From Actinoplanes sp. N902-109 (lineage in GTDB: Bacteria; Actinomycetota; Actinomycetes; Mycobacteriales; Micromonosporaceae), in contig NC_021191.1 in the NCBI RefSeq assembly GCF_000389965.1, forward strand, positions 2,915,501 to 2,979,500: 64,000 nucleotides of DNA, written 5' to 3'. The notes beneath the pieces were generated by a model. That model did not search any database. It was given only the letters and a program-made list of their open reading frames with translations, and was not told the origin of the DNA. The position numbers and the translations under genes were made by a program. Shown in pieces: positions 54,175 to 63,307 of the stretch; the stretch's first letter is position 1; every line of letters begins with the position of its first letter.

Positions 54175-54921
54175 ATGCGTGAGCGGCCACTGCAGACTCC
54201 TTGCCAATGGTGCGGCCGGCCGATAAAGCAGCGGCCGGTCGGGCGGCTGCTGCGCTATTGCGATCGGTCGTGCCGGCAGCGCGCGTACGAGGTTCGTACC
54301 GCGAGCCGGCGGCTGTCTCAGGATGTCGCGGCTGGTGTTGTTCGTGCGGAGCCTGCCGAGCGGGTGGTGGAGCGTGTGGTGCAGGGCCGTTATCCGCATA
54401 CGGTCGGTGGGTGGGAAGAGGCTTTGCGCGAATTGGCCGCCCAGGTGGCCGACGGGCGGTTGCCGTCGTGGCATGTCAGCCGTCTGCGGCGCGCTTTGGC
54501 GCGGGCCGATTCGAGCGCCCGGGCGGTAGCGGGAGAGGCCGGCGGCGCGTCGCCGTACCGTGGCTCTCTTGCGGCTGAGCGTGCGCCGGTTCGATTTTCG
54601 CCGGTCGCGATCGCCGTGTGGGAGACGATTGTGCGGCGTATCCAAACAGCGGGCGGCGTTATGTCGGTGACGTTGCAAGGGCTGGCGACAGGCCTTCATG
54701 TGGGGGAAGAGGATGTTCGTGCGGTCTTGGTCGAAGCTGAGCACATTGGTTACCTCGTTGCTCGGCGCCATGGCAGTGTTGTGGCGGTGCGAGAACTCGC
54801 CGGCCACGCGCGGTGCGAACTGTCCGTGAGGCGATCGTCCGGCCTGCACCGGCTTCCGGCGTGCCTGCGGCGTTACGATTCTGATGGTCACCGTCATTCC
54901 TGTGCGACGCAAAATCGTTGA
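54175..54921 (+). CDS. Zinc-finger/HTH protein of AICE type
   Basis: ATG 54175 gives 248 aa; an in-frame ATG at 54127 is less likely. The N-terminus has a four-cysteine finger (CQWCGRPIKQRPVG, then LRYCDRSCRQRAYEVRT), common in actinobacterial mobile-element proteins. A middle helical part follows, and the C-terminus holds a winged helix (GGVMSVTLQGLATGLHVGEE). The last 45 residues are basic and lower in quality, so the stop may be displaced. It precedes a broken Nudix gene by 12 bases, mirroring the regulator-Nudix pair at 4406-5623; likely a DNA-binding regulator of a former AICE. Confidence 0.68.
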   Translation: MRERPLQTPCQWCGRPIKQRPVGRLLRYCDRSCRQRAYEVRTASRRLSQDVAAGVVRAEPAERVVERVVQGRYPHTVGGWEEALRELAAQVADGRLPSWHVSRLRRALARADSSARAVAGEAGGASPYRGSLAAERAPVRFSPVAIAVWETIVRRIQTAGGVMSVTLQGLATGLHVGEEDVRAVLVEAEHIGYLVARRHGSVVAVRELAGHARCELSVRRSSGLHRLPACLRRYDSDGHRHSCATQNR

Positions 54922-54933
54922 AGTGAGGCCAAG

Positions 54934-55390
54934 ATCAGCGAGCGGATCGACTACTTCGATGATGCGGCTGCCCCTGCCGCGACGGCGATCGTGCCGTCTG
55001 CCAACGTCGTGGTGGTCGATGACGATGGACATGTGTTGCTGGTCCGCCGGTCGGACAACGGCAATTGGGCGTTGCCCGGCGGTGCTATGGACATCGGTGA
55101 GACGCTGTCAGAGACGGCTGTGCGGGAGACTGCGGAGGAGACCGGCATCGAGGTGGTCGTCACCGGTCTGGTCGGCATTTTCACCGATCCTCGGCATGTC
55201 ATCCTTTACACCAGTAACGGTGAGGTTCGGCAGGAGTTTTCCGTGGTGTACAGCTTTGCGGACCAGCGAGGAGACCACTGACGTCCGATGGGTGCCGGTG
55301 GCCGAGCTCGATGCTCTGCCTATGCACCGCTCCATGCGTGAACGCCTCGAGGTGTTCCTGCGCGCGCCCGGAACGGTCCACATCGGATAA
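54934..55390 (+). pseudogene. Second AICE-type Nudix hydrolase, frameshifted and without standard start
   Basis: The product aligns with the Nudix at 5147 from SERIDYFDDAAAPAATAIVP through an intact Nudix box (GGAMDIGETLSETAVRET, AEETGI) to VRQEFSVVY. At the aligned start position the codon is ATC (54934) behind GTGAGG. Near 55250 one base too many shifts frame; the other frame restores SEETTDVRWVPVAELDALPM and ends at 55390 with GTVHIG, like the intact copy. Restored length about 151 aa. It is a relic of another AICE. Confidence 0.85.
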
Positions 55391-55641
55391 CCTTCCGGCA
55401 TCATCCGGTCGGCCGGCGGATCGCCGTCGACCCGGTAAGCGCGCGGAGCCCGATGACGGCCGCGGCCGCCCCGGCCGGCTCGCCCGTACGAGAAGGTCGG
55501 TGGTCGGTCCTTGATCTGATGAGGCACTTTCCTGTGGCCGAGCGGACCGCCTGGGACGGGTCGCCGCGCTCGGCCGGCACGAGGCGATGGTCGACGAGGT
55601 CCGCGCCCGCGGCTGCGGATCGGCGAACGGGGACCGGCTTG
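55391..55641. other. Region with decayed coding signals
   Basis: Short frames contain protein-like pieces (WSVLDLMRHFPVAERTAWD and LGRHEAMVDEVRARGCG in another frame), possibly the remains of one small gene. Nothing intact. Confidence 0.35.
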
Positions 55642-55923
55642 ATGGCGGTGGACGCGAAGCAACGGTCGCCGCGGGCCCGAATTGCCGTGCACGCCTGCCG
55701 GGCGAATACAGCGGATCAGCAGGGTCGCACGACGCCGGCCACCGCGTCGTTCCTCGCGCGGTTCGCCGGGCAGATGGATTTGTTGGGCGTGCTGGAGCCG
55801 GAGGTCCAGGAGGCGACACGCCACGGCGAACTGGCTGTCGCCGCACTCGCTGCGGCAGGCGTAGATGGTGCAGCTGGTAGGGCGCTCGGCGAGGGCGCGG
55901 GCCCGGGCGCGCGCAACGCATGA
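55642..55923 (+). CDS. Small hypothetical protein
   Basis: ATG 55642 starts a 93-aa frame: AVDAKQRSPRARIAVHACRA, then TASFLARFAGQMDLLGVLEP and VQEATRHGELAVAALAAAG. The pattern (RARIA.H..., F..RF...VDP..VL...E, ..A...A..A) resembles a widespread short actinobacterial protein of unknown role, though it is diverged here. Its last residues are low complexity. It may be a relic of the same AICE as the Nudix gene before it. Confidence 0.4.
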   Translation: MAVDAKQRSPRARIAVHACRANTADQQGRTTPATASFLARFAGQMDLLGVLEPEVQEATRHGELAVAALAAAGVDGAAGRALGEGAGPGARNA

Positions 55924-56215
55924 CCCTGGGTTGTGCCTTACTCCAGAAACCGGCAGCAATGTCGCTGATCTGCAAAGACACATTGGCCTGCAGGCGCAGG
56001 TCAGGATCCTAGGATGCCATGCGCGGTGCGGTTCGCGACATGAAAGGACTAATAGTCCTCTGCAGCGCGCTATCCACATGGCGGCAGTTCGTGGCGCTGG
56101 AAATGTGTTACATACGCGCGGGCACGCACGAGCCTTGATCTGCTGGAAATGCTCTGGCAACATTGGCACCTCTCGATGGAAGCGCTCCCATTCCTGTGCT
56201 CTCTGTGAGGTCCTC

Positions 56216-57637
56216 ATGCGCCAACCCGCGTCCTCCAGGCGCCGGCTGCTCGTGGCCGCCACCGCCGCTGCTCTGGGCATGGCCGTCGCCGGTGCCACGG
56301 GCACTCAGCTGGCCTCCGCCGCCACTGCCGGGTGCTCGGTCAACTACACCGTCGGCAGCCAGTGGCCCGGCGGCTTCACCGCGGAGGTGACCGTCACCAA
56401 CCTCGGCGACCCGGTCACGTCCTGGCGCCTCGACTGGGGGTTCGCCGCCGGGCAGGCGGTCACCCAGTTGTGGAACGGATCGTTCACGCAGTCCGGTGCG
56501 GACGTGAACGTCACGAACGCTGCCTGGAACGGCAGCCTCGGCACCGGTGCCAGCACGCAGTTCGGGTTCAACGGCTCGGACACCGGCAGCAACCCCGTCC
56601 CGGCCTCGTTCGCGCTGAACGGCGTGACCTGCACCGGCGGGGTCATCCCGTCGTCGTCGGTACCCCCGTCGTCGCCGTCGGCGCCGCCACCGGGCAACGG
56701 GCCGTGTGACATCTACGCGGCCGGCGGTACTCCCTGCGTGGCCGCGCACAGCACCACCCGGGCCCTGTTCGGCTCCTACGGCGGCCCGCTTTACCAGGTG
56801 CGCCGGTCCTCCGACAACACCACCCGGGACGTCGCACCGCTGTCACCCGGCGGAGTCGCCGACGCGGCCGCCCAGGACTCGTTCTGCTCCGGCACGACGT
56901 GCCTCATCACGATCATCTACGACCAGACCAGCCGCCACAACAACCTCACCCAGGCCCCGGCGGGTGGGGCGGCCGGCGGTCCGGACAACCTCGCCAACGC
57001 CACCGCGGCGCCGACCACCGTGGGCGGACACCGAGCGTACGGCGTCTATGTCGCAGCCGGCACCGGTTACCGCAACAACAACACCAATGGCGTCGCCACC
57101 GGTGACCAGCCGGAAGGTATGTACGCCATCTTCGACGGCACCCATTACAACGGCGGTTGCTGTTTCGACTACGGCAATGCCGAGCGCAACAGCCGCGACA
57201 ACGGCAACGGCACGATGGAAGCCATCTACTTCGGCAACATCCGGGTCTGGGGGTACGGCGCGGGGAACGGTCCGTGGATCATGGCGGATCTGGAGAACGG
57301 CCTGTTCTCCGGCGTCAACACCCGATACAACGCCAACGACCCCACGGTCAGCTACCGCTACCTGACCGCGATCATCAAGGGTGAGCCCAACCATTGGGCC
57401 ATCCGGGGTGGCAACGCCCAGTCCGGCGGCCTGTCGACCTTCTACAACGGTGTGCGGCCGAATGCCGCGGGCTACAACCCCATGAAGAAGGAAGGCGCCA
57501 TCATCCTCGGCATCGGCGGGGACAACAGCAAGGGCGCCGTCGGCACCTTCTACGAGGGGGTGATGACCTCCGGCTACCCGTCGGACGCCACGGAGAACGC
57601 GGTGCAGGCCAACATCACCGCCGCGGGATACCGCTGA
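56216..57637 (+). CDS. Secreted CBM2-GH54 alpha-L-arabinofuranosidase
   Basis: ATG 56216 with GAGG at four bases opens a 473-aa protein with a signal peptide (RRRLLVAATAAALGMAVAGA, cleavage after ASA). Residues about 38-140 form a cellulose-binding module family 2 (VNYTVGSQWPGGFTAEVTVT, TSWRLDWGF, NGSLGTGASTQFGFNG). A Pro/Ser linker follows. Residues about 160-473 are the ABF-B catalytic domain (GPCDIYAAGGTPCVAAHSTT, CCFDYGNAERNSRDNG, MEAIYFGNIRVWGYGAGNGP). GH54 enzymes release arabinofuranose from arabinan and arabinoxylan. The usual C-terminal arabinose-binding beta-trefoil of fungal enzymes is absent. Start of a two-gene operon with the GH27 gene. Confidence 0.9.
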   Translation: MRQPASSRRRLLVAATAAALGMAVAGATGTQLASAATAGCSVNYTVGSQWPGGFTAEVTVTNLGDPVTSWRLDWGFAAGQAVTQLWNGSFTQSGADVNVTNAAWNGSLGTGASTQFGFNGSDTGSNPVPASFALNGVTCTGGVIPSSSVPPSSPSAPPPGNGPCDIYAAGGTPCVAAHSTTRALFGSYGGPLYQVRRSSDNTTRDVAPLSPGGVADAAAQDSFCSGTTCLITIIYDQTSRHNNLTQAPAGGAAGGPDNLANATAAPTTVGGHRAYGVYVAAGTGYRNNNTNGVATGDQPEGMYAIFDGTHYNGGCCFDYGNAERNSRDNGNGTMEAIYFGNIRVWGYGAGNGPWIMADLENGLFSGVNTRYNANDPTVSYRYLTAIIKGEPNHWAIRGGNAQSGGLSTFYNGVRPNAAGYNPMKKEGAIILGIGGDNSKGAVGTFYEGVMTSGYPSDATENAVQANITAAGYR

Positions 57638-57680
57638 CCGCCTGCCACCGCATGATCGCCCCTCATATGGAAGGAACCCG

Positions 57681-59318
57681 ATGAGTTCTCGGATGCGTCG
57701 CCTGTTTGTGGCCACTGGGCTCACGATCGGCTCACTGGTGGCCGCCGGGGCCGCCTTCGCCCTGTCCGCACCGTCCGCCCAGGCCCTGGAGAACGGCGTT
57801 GCCCGGACGCCGCCGATGGGATGGAACAGCTGGAACACGTTCGGTTGCAACATCAATGAGTCGTTGATCCGGCAGATGGCGGACGCCATCGTCTCGTCCG
57901 GGATGAGCAACCTGGGATACAAGTACGTCGTGGTGGACGATTGCTGGTTCAACCCGAACCGCGATTCGTCCGGCAATCTGCAGGGTGATCCGTCGCGGTT
58001 CCCGAGCGGGATGAAGGCGCTGGGCGATTATCTGCACGGTAAAGGATTGAAGTTCGGCATCTACGAGGTGCCGGGAACCAAGACGTGTGCGCAGGGCACG
58101 GGGGGATACCCGGGGTCGACCGGCAGCCAGGGTCATGAGGCGCAGGACGCCCGGCAGTTCGCCGCGTGGGGAGTGGACTACCTCAAGTACGACTACTGCT
58201 CGGGCAGCGGCACGATCAACGATCAGGTGACCACGTTCGCGAAGATGCGAGATGCGCTGGCGGCGACGGGCCGGCCCATCGTATACAGCATCAACCCGAA
58301 CAGTTTCCACTGCTGTACCGGTCCGCAGCGGAACTGGGGCGACGTGGCCAACCTGTGGCGGACCACCGAGGACATCACCAACAAGTGGGACACCGGGCAG
58401 ACCAACGGGTATCCGATGGGTATCCAGAACATCGTCAACATCACGGTGCCGCTCGCAGGTAACGCCCGGCCGGGAGCGTTCAACGATCCGGACATGATGG
58501 AGGTCGGCCGGGGCGGGCTGACCGACACCGAGCAGCGCAGTCATTTCGCGTTGTGGGCGATGATGGCCGCGCCGATGATCGCGGGCAACGACATCCGGTC
58601 GATGACCTCGGCGACGCAGACGATCCTGAAGAACGCGAACCTGATCGCGATCGATCAGGACAGCCTGGCGGCTCAGGCCACGCAGGTGTCCAACGACGGT
58701 TCCCGGCGGGTGCTGGCCAAGAAGCTGGCCGACGGGGACGTCGCGGTGGCGTTGTTCAACCAGAGCAGCAGCACCACCACCATCAGCACCACGGCCGCGG
58801 CGATCGGTTTGACGGGCAATTCGTTCACCCTGCGCGACGTGTGGAGTGACGCGACCAGTACCACCACCGGCACCATCTCGGCCGGCGTCCCGTCGCACGG
58901 CACCGTCGTCTACCGGGTCAGCAGGGCCGATGCGCCGACCCCGTCCCCGTCGACGTCGATCCCGCCGTCGTCCAGCTCACCGAGTCCGCCGCCGGCCGCC
59001 GGAGGCTGCCGGGTCAGTGCCACGGTCAACGCCTGGAACACCGGCCTGACCTCCACGATCACCATTACCAACACCGGCACGAACGCCATCAGCGGCTGGT
59101 CGCTGGCCTTCACGCTGCCGAGCGGCCAGAGCATCACGTCCGGCTGGAACGCCACCTTCTCGCCCAGCTCGGGCCAGGTGACGGCCGGCAACGTCTCCTA
59201 CAACGGCGACCTGGCGCCCAACGCATCCCTGACGATCGGCTACCAGGCCACGCACACCGGCAACGCCGCCGCGCCGAGCTCGTACACCTTGAACGGCGCC
59301 AGCTGCGCAGTCACCTGA
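57681..59318 (+). CDS. Secreted GH27 alpha-galactosidase/beta-L-arabinopyranosidase with CBM2
   Basis: The 545-aa protein begins 44 bases after the GH54 stop with GGAAGGAA as ribosome-binding site. A signal peptide (LFVATGLTIGSLVAAGAAFA, cleavage near AQA) precedes the GH27 barrel: RTPPMGWNSWNTFGCNINES, YVVVDDCWFN, nucleophile Asp in VDYLKYDYC and acid/base Asp in RPGAFNDPDMMEVG. A small beta domain, a Pro/Ser linker and a C-terminal CBM2 (VNAWNTGLTSTITITNTGTN) follow. GH27 in actinomycetes includes both alpha-galactosidases and beta-L-arabinopyranosidases; with an arabinofuranosidase partner either is reasonable. Confidence 0.92.
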   Translation: MSSRMRRLFVATGLTIGSLVAAGAAFALSAPSAQALENGVARTPPMGWNSWNTFGCNINESLIRQMADAIVSSGMSNLGYKYVVVDDCWFNPNRDSSGNLQGDPSRFPSGMKALGDYLHGKGLKFGIYEVPGTKTCAQGTGGYPGSTGSQGHEAQDARQFAAWGVDYLKYDYCSGSGTINDQVTTFAKMRDALAATGRPIVYSINPNSFHCCTGPQRNWGDVANLWRTTEDITNKWDTGQTNGYPMGIQNIVNITVPLAGNARPGAFNDPDMMEVGRGGLTDTEQRSHFALWAMMAAPMIAGNDIRSMTSATQTILKNANLIAIDQDSLAAQATQVSNDGSRRVLAKKLADGDVAVALFNQSSSTTTISTTAAAIGLTGNSFTLRDVWSDATSTTTGTISAGVPSHGTVVYRVSRADAPTPSPSTSIPPSSSSPSPPPAAGGCRVSATVNAWNTGLTSTITITNTGTNAISGWSLAFTLPSGQSITSGWNATFSPSSGQVTAGNVSYNGDLAPNASLTIGYQATHTGNAAAPSSYTLNGASCAVT

Positions 59319-59331
59319 TCATCGGCACGAG

Positions 59332-59364
59332 CGCGGCCCGGGACCGGCGGCGGCCCGGGCCGCG
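59332..59364 (+). terminator. Perfect GC-rich hairpin after the GH54-GH27 operon
   Basis: CGCGGCCCGGG (59332-59342) and CCCGGGCCGCG (59354-59364) with an 11-base loop, 14 bases after the GH27 stop. Confidence 0.8.
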
Positions 59365-59778
59365 TGCGGAGGCCGACCCGCACGGTGCCCGCCCGTACGG
59401 GAAGGGGGGTGGTCAGTCCTGCATGGGGCTGGTCAGGGTGGTGCCGCGTGGCGACACCCGGCTCGTCCGGTGCGGCCGGGCCGCGGTGGTTCCGGGCACC
59501 GCGGCCGGGGTGACCCCGCGCGGTCGTCGTGCGGCCCGGTGGCCTGCTCGCGCCGGCGCATCAGCTCGGCGAACCGGTCGGCGGTCGTCCCGGCGCTCAC
59601 GGCAGCCTCACCGTCTGGGCGGCGTAGCTCATCCCGGCGGACGAGGCTGCGTGCGATGTGGGCGGCCCCATTGACAGGAGTACCAAGCCCACTGATAGCT
59701 TTCGATGTATTGCCGCTTCCTGGTCGGTTGGCTGCCCGGGGGTGACGGATAGGCGAAAGTCTCCATCCAGGGGGAGCT
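59365..59778. other. Intergenic region, no supported gene
   Basis: About 410 bases. A minus-strand frame (SAGTTADRFAELMRRREQAT region near 59520-59597) looks slightly protein-like but has no clear extent. The region should contain the promoter for the propeller hydrolase, possibly around TTGACA at 59672. Confidence 0.4.
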
Positions 59779-60978
59779 GTGCCGAGTCGAAGCCAGGATC
59801 AACCGCATGCCACCGACCCCGAAGCGCGAGCAGGTACGAGTCTGTCGCGCCGGACGCTCCTGGGTGCCGGCGCAGCCGTGGTCGCCGGATGGTCGTTGAA
59901 CGGGGCCGAACCCGCGTCAGCGGCGTCGGTGGCCTCGCCGGGACCGCGCAGCGAGGCGCCGTTCGGACCGGTTGTCGTGACCGATCCCGGGAACGGCGCC
60001 GCGTACGCCCGCGCCGTGCGACTCGGGTCCTCCCGCACCTGGCTGGCGTCGTACCAGCAGTTCGGTACAGCCGGATTCCCGATCTTCCGGAGCGTCGACG
60101 GCGGCCACACCTGGCACCACCTGAGCACCGTGCCGAGCACCGGCGACGTGTCCGGGGTCTGGCTGCAGCCCGCACTCTACGAGTTGCCCCGCCCCTTCGC
60201 CGGTCTGCCCAAGGGCACGCTGTTGTTCGCCGGCAACGACCTGGGCGACTTCACCAGCACCAAGATCGAGCTGTACGCGAGCCGGGACGGCGGCTTGATC
60301 TGGAACCACCTGAGTACCGTGGCGCAAGGCGGCCCGCCGAACCCCAACAACGGCGGCACATCGGTGTGGGAGCCGTTCCTCTTGCTGCGCCGCAACCGGC
60401 TCGTCGTCTACTACTCCGACCAGCGGGATCCGGAGCACGGGCAGAAGCTGGCCCACCAGACCAGCACCGACCTGCGTACGTGGGGGCCGGTCGTCAACGA
60501 CGTGGCGGACGCCGATTATGACCTGCGGCCGGGGATGACCACCATCGCCCGGATCGGTCCGCGTCTGTGGATCCTGACGTACGAGAACGGGAACGACAAG
60601 ACCGGCAACCCCTACGCCGTCCACTACCGGCTGGCGCGGGACCCTGAGCTGTTCGACTCCGCCCCGGACTTCGTCCTCCACGACCAGGACGGTTACATCC
60701 CGTCGGCCGCGCCGACCGTGTCCTGGTCGGACTCGGGCGGCCCGGCGGGCACGATCGTGGTCACCGCGAACAGCGATCAGGACTTCTTCGTCAACCGGCA
60801 CCTCGGTGACCCGCGGAGGTGGACACGGGTGCCGTCGGCGATCCCAGGCGGCTACAGCCGGCAGACGATTCCCCTGGCCGGTACGGGTTCGCTGCGGAAG
60901 CCGGGCCTCATCTTCGTGGTGACCGGCCCGGTCTATGCCGTGGATGGTCCGATCCAGGCCGGCGTGGTCCAACTATGA
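59779..60978 (+). CDS. Tat-exported six-bladed beta-propeller hydrolase (GH93/sialidase-like)
   Basis: GTG 59779 begins a 399-aa protein with a Tat signal (LSRRTLLGAGAAVVAGWSL, cleavage after ASA). The mature part has Asp-box motifs of propeller hydrolases (SVDGGHTWHH and SRDGGLIWNH) and repeated blades (KGTLLFAGNDLG, RRNRLVVYYSDQRDPEHGQK, GPRLWILTYENGND). GH93 exo-alpha-1,5-L-arabinanases and GH33 sialidases share this fold; GH93 fits the arabinose context better. It probably trims linear arabinan outside the cell, next to the GH54 enzyme. The fold is clear, the exact specificity is not. Confidence 0.8.
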   Translation: MPSRSQDQPHATDPEARAGTSLSRRTLLGAGAAVVAGWSLNGAEPASAASVASPGPRSEAPFGPVVVTDPGNGAAYARAVRLGSSRTWLASYQQFGTAGFPIFRSVDGGHTWHHLSTVPSTGDVSGVWLQPALYELPRPFAGLPKGTLLFAGNDLGDFTSTKIELYASRDGGLIWNHLSTVAQGGPPNPNNGGTSVWEPFLLLRRNRLVVYYSDQRDPEHGQKLAHQTSTDLRTWGPVVNDVADADYDLRPGMTTIARIGPRLWILTYENGNDKTGNPYAVHYRLARDPELFDSAPDFVLHDQDGYIPSAAPTVSWSDSGGPAGTIVVTANSDQDFFVNRHLGDPRRWTRVPSAIPGGYSRQTIPLAGTGSLRKPGLIFVVTGPVYAVDGPIQAGVVQL

Positions 60979-61127
60979 TCCGGCGCATGGTGAGGCCAGG
61001 TCGCCTTACCTGCTCGACGACCATGCATCGACGCTTCAGCCGGCCGCAGGGCGGCCCTGAGGTCGTCGGGGCGCCGCACGAGGTCGTGCTCCGGCGGGCT
61101 GATCCGGTCCCCGGCACGGGAAAGCAT
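60979..61127. other. Short convergent intergenic stretch
   Basis: No gene; contains only the approach to the bidirectional hairpin. Confidence 0.4.
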
Positions 61128-61170
61128 GCCGGCGCCGGGGCGGCGAACGAGTCGCGGCCCCGGCGCCGGC
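61128..61170. terminator. Bidirectional terminator hairpin between convergent genes
   Basis: GCCGGCGCCGGGGC (61128-61141) and GCCCCGGCGCCGGC (61157-61170) pair over 14 bases with a 15-base loop. It lies between the propeller hydrolase and the DUF4832 gene, whose ends face each other. Confidence 0.8.
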
Positions 61171-61197
61171 CGGTTGCCTCGCGGCGGGAGCGCGGGC

Positions 61198-62493
61198 TCA
61201 GCGTACGGTGACGGTTGCGTTCAGGTTATTCAGTCCGGTGGCGGCGTCCCAGGTGTTCTGGTTCGCCAGGCGGATCGAGTACTCGGGGCGGGACGGCAGC
61301 AGCGGGTCGGGCAGTTCCAGGTACAGCTGGTACTGTCCGGCGGCCAGGGACGACGGCACGGTGACCGACTGGTTGATCGACGCCGTGGTGCCGGCTGCCC
61401 AGGTGCGCGGGTCGGTGTCGAGCGCCAGCCGGGTCAGTACGCCACTGGAGGTGTTGCGCAGCACCAGTCTCGCGTCGCGCGGGTTGTAGGGCGCGGCGTA
61501 ACCGTCGTTGCGTACGCCGATGGTCACCGGAAGGGAACCGCCTCGGACGGCCGACGCGGGATAGGTGCCGCTGGTCAACGCGAAGCGGTAGCCGAGCTTG
61601 CGGGTCACGTCGGCGATGCAGGGGCTCCAGCTGTTGAGGACGTCGCGGTTGTAGTCGGTGTTCAGATACGACCAGTGGAAGCCGGCCAGTTCCGCGGTGG
61701 CGGTCGGGCAGTCCGACCTCGGCGGGTTCACGGTGCAGGTCTCGCCACCCATGGGTACGCGTAGCGTGTCGTCCTGCAGGTAGGGGTATTCGACCGCCGG
61801 GTTCTCGTACGTACCGTAGTCGTCGGGACTGGCCAGGAAGCAGTCGTTGTGGTGCCCGATGCGGGCGACGCGCCCGGTGCCGTACATGGTGCGCTTGATC
61901 GTGGGGGTGCGCACCTGGATCGCGCGTGACGTGGGCACGACGCTCAGCAGCTTGTCGGTCACGGCTCTGCGGTCTCGCCAGTTCTGGTCGGTGAGCACGC
62001 CCTCGTCGCCGAAGTGCTGGGTGTACCACCATTCGCCCCAGGTGCCGATGAGGCCGGCCTGCACGACCGCGATGACGTCGGCGTTGGTGCGCAGGGTGGG
62101 CGCGAGCTGGTCGAGGTGCGCCGACACCTGCGCAGGGGTGGCATCGACGTTGTCGGCGTCGGTGTACGCGAACCGGAGCACCACCTTGAGCCCGGCGCGC
62201 CGCACGGTGTCCAGCTGTGACTGCAGATGGGCCAGGGCGGACGCCGAGATCGGCGAGGTCTTGAACTGGCGCAGGTAGAAGATGCACATCACCAGCGAGA
62301 TCGACTGGGACGTCCGGTACGAGCGCAGGGTCGCCTCGTCGAAGGTGGTCGAGTCGCAGTCGCCGGTGTGGTGGTAGAAGCCTCGTTCCGGGTTGGCGAA
62401 GGTCTCCGACGACGCTGGATAGGTGACGGTGGCGTGGGTCGGCGATCCGGTGAGCAGAGACGCGAGCAGAGCTACGACGGCGGCGATTTTCAT
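61198..62493 (-). CDS. Secreted DUF4874/DUF4832 protein
   Basis: The 431-aa protein has a signal peptide (MKIAAVVALLASLLTGSPTHA). The N-terminal DUF4874 region resembles a (beta/alpha)8 hydrolase: FANPERGFYHHTGDC, VVLRFAYTDADNVDATP, LIGTWGEWWYTQHFGDEG with possible acidic catalytic residues. The C-terminal DUF4832 part includes ELAGFHWSYLNTDYNRDVLN and a beta-sandwich end (LPVTIGVRNDGYAAPYNPRD). Such proteins often sit in polysaccharide loci and are likely glycoside hydrolases of unassigned family. It follows the ABC permease gene by four bases, so it belongs to the transporter operon. Confidence 0.85.
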   Translation of the reverse strand: MKIAAVVALLASLLTGSPTHATVTYPASSETFANPERGFYHHTGDCDSTTFDEATLRSYRTSQSISLVMCIFYLRQFKTSPISASALAHLQSQLDTVRRAGLKVVLRFAYTDADNVDATPAQVSAHLDQLAPTLRTNADVIAVVQAGLIGTWGEWWYTQHFGDEGVLTDQNWRDRRAVTDKLLSVVPTSRAIQVRTPTIKRTMYGTGRVARIGHHNDCFLASPDDYGTYENPAVEYPYLQDDTLRVPMGGETCTVNPPRSDCPTATAELAGFHWSYLNTDYNRDVLNSWSPCIADVTRKLGYRFALTSGTYPASAVRGGSLPVTIGVRNDGYAAPYNPRDARLVLRNTSSGVLTRLALDTDPRTWAAGTTASINQSVTVPSSLAAGQYQLYLELPDPLLPSRPEYSIRLANQNTWDAATGLNNLNATVTVR

Positions 62494-62497
62494 GGCC

Positions 62498-63307
62498 TCA
62501 CCCCTTCAGTCCGGTCTGTGCGATGCCCTGGATGAACTGACGTTGCAGGAACACGAACACGGCGATGACCGGGAGCGATGCGAGCAGCGATCCGGCCATG
62601 AGTACGGGATAGTCGGTCTGGAACTGCCCCTGCAGTGAGGCGAGCCCGGCCGACAGCGTCATCTTCCCGGGGTCGTTGTTCACCACCAGCGGCCAGAACA
62701 GGTCGTTCCAGGACCACAGCAGCGTGAGTACGGCCAGCGCGACCAAACCGGGCCGGGCCAGCGGCAGCACGATCGACCAGTAGATGCGCAGCGGCCCGGC
62801 GCCGTCGAGGCGAGCCGCCTCCTCGAGTTCGACCGGCAGGCTGAGGAAGAACTGCCGTAGCAGGAACACGCCGAACGCGCTGAACAACCCGGGGACGATG
62901 AGCGCCTGCAAACTGTTCAGCCAGCCCAGGTCGGACATGATCTGGTACTGCGGGATGATGAACAGCTGCGGGGGCACCATCAGCACGCTCAGGATGACAC
63001 CGAAGAGGGCCTTCTTGAACGGAAAACGCAGCCGCGCGAAGGCGTAGGCGGCCATCGAGCAGAACAGAACCTGTCCGAGGGTGCGCGCCAGCGCCATGAG
63101 TGCGGTGTTGAGGAACTGTGTCCCGAACGGCAGCAGTTCGAAGACCCGCCCGTAGTTGGCCCACTGTCCCTGCGGCAGCAGCGAGGGCGGCACCGACGTG
63201 GCGTCCGACAGCGTCTTGAGCGAGGTGAGGATCTGCCAGACGAACGGCACCACCATGACCAGCGACGCCGCGATCAGCACGGTGTGCAGCAACCAGCGTC
63301 TAGGCAT
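62498..63307 (-). CDS. Carbohydrate ABC transporter permease (MalG type)
   Basis: The 269-aa protein has six membrane helices and the conserved EAA loop ELEEAARLDGAGPLRIYWSI followed by LPLARPGL, which docks to the ATPase. It resembles CUT1-family MalG/AraQ permeases that import oligosaccharides. Its start overlaps the end of the upstream permease gene by eight bases; four bases separate it from the DUF4874 gene. With the secreted arabinose/galactose enzymes nearby it probably imports their products. Confidence 0.94.
   Translation of the reverse strand: MPRRWLLHTVLIAASLVMVVPFVWQILTSLKTLSDATSVPPSLLPQGQWANYGRVFELLPFGTQFLNTALMALARTLGQVLFCSMAAYAFARLRFPFKKALFGVILSVLMVPPQLFIIPQYQIMSDLGWLNSLQALIVPGLFSAFGVFLLRQFFLSLPVELEEAARLDGAGPLRIYWSIVLPLARPGLVALAVLTLLWSWNDLFWPLVVNNDPGKMTLSAGLASLQGQFQTDYPVLMAGSLLASLPVIAVFVFLQRQFIQGIAQTGLKG

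Noticed and set aside
54004..55032. 342-codon minus-strand frame opposite the zinc-finger gene
   Set aside because: Arg/Thr/His-rich shadow; the other strand shows a cysteine finger and a Nudix box.
56843..57976. 377-codon minus-strand frame across the GH54 and GH27 genes
   Set aside because: It crosses two clear genes on the other strand and has no protein-like motifs.
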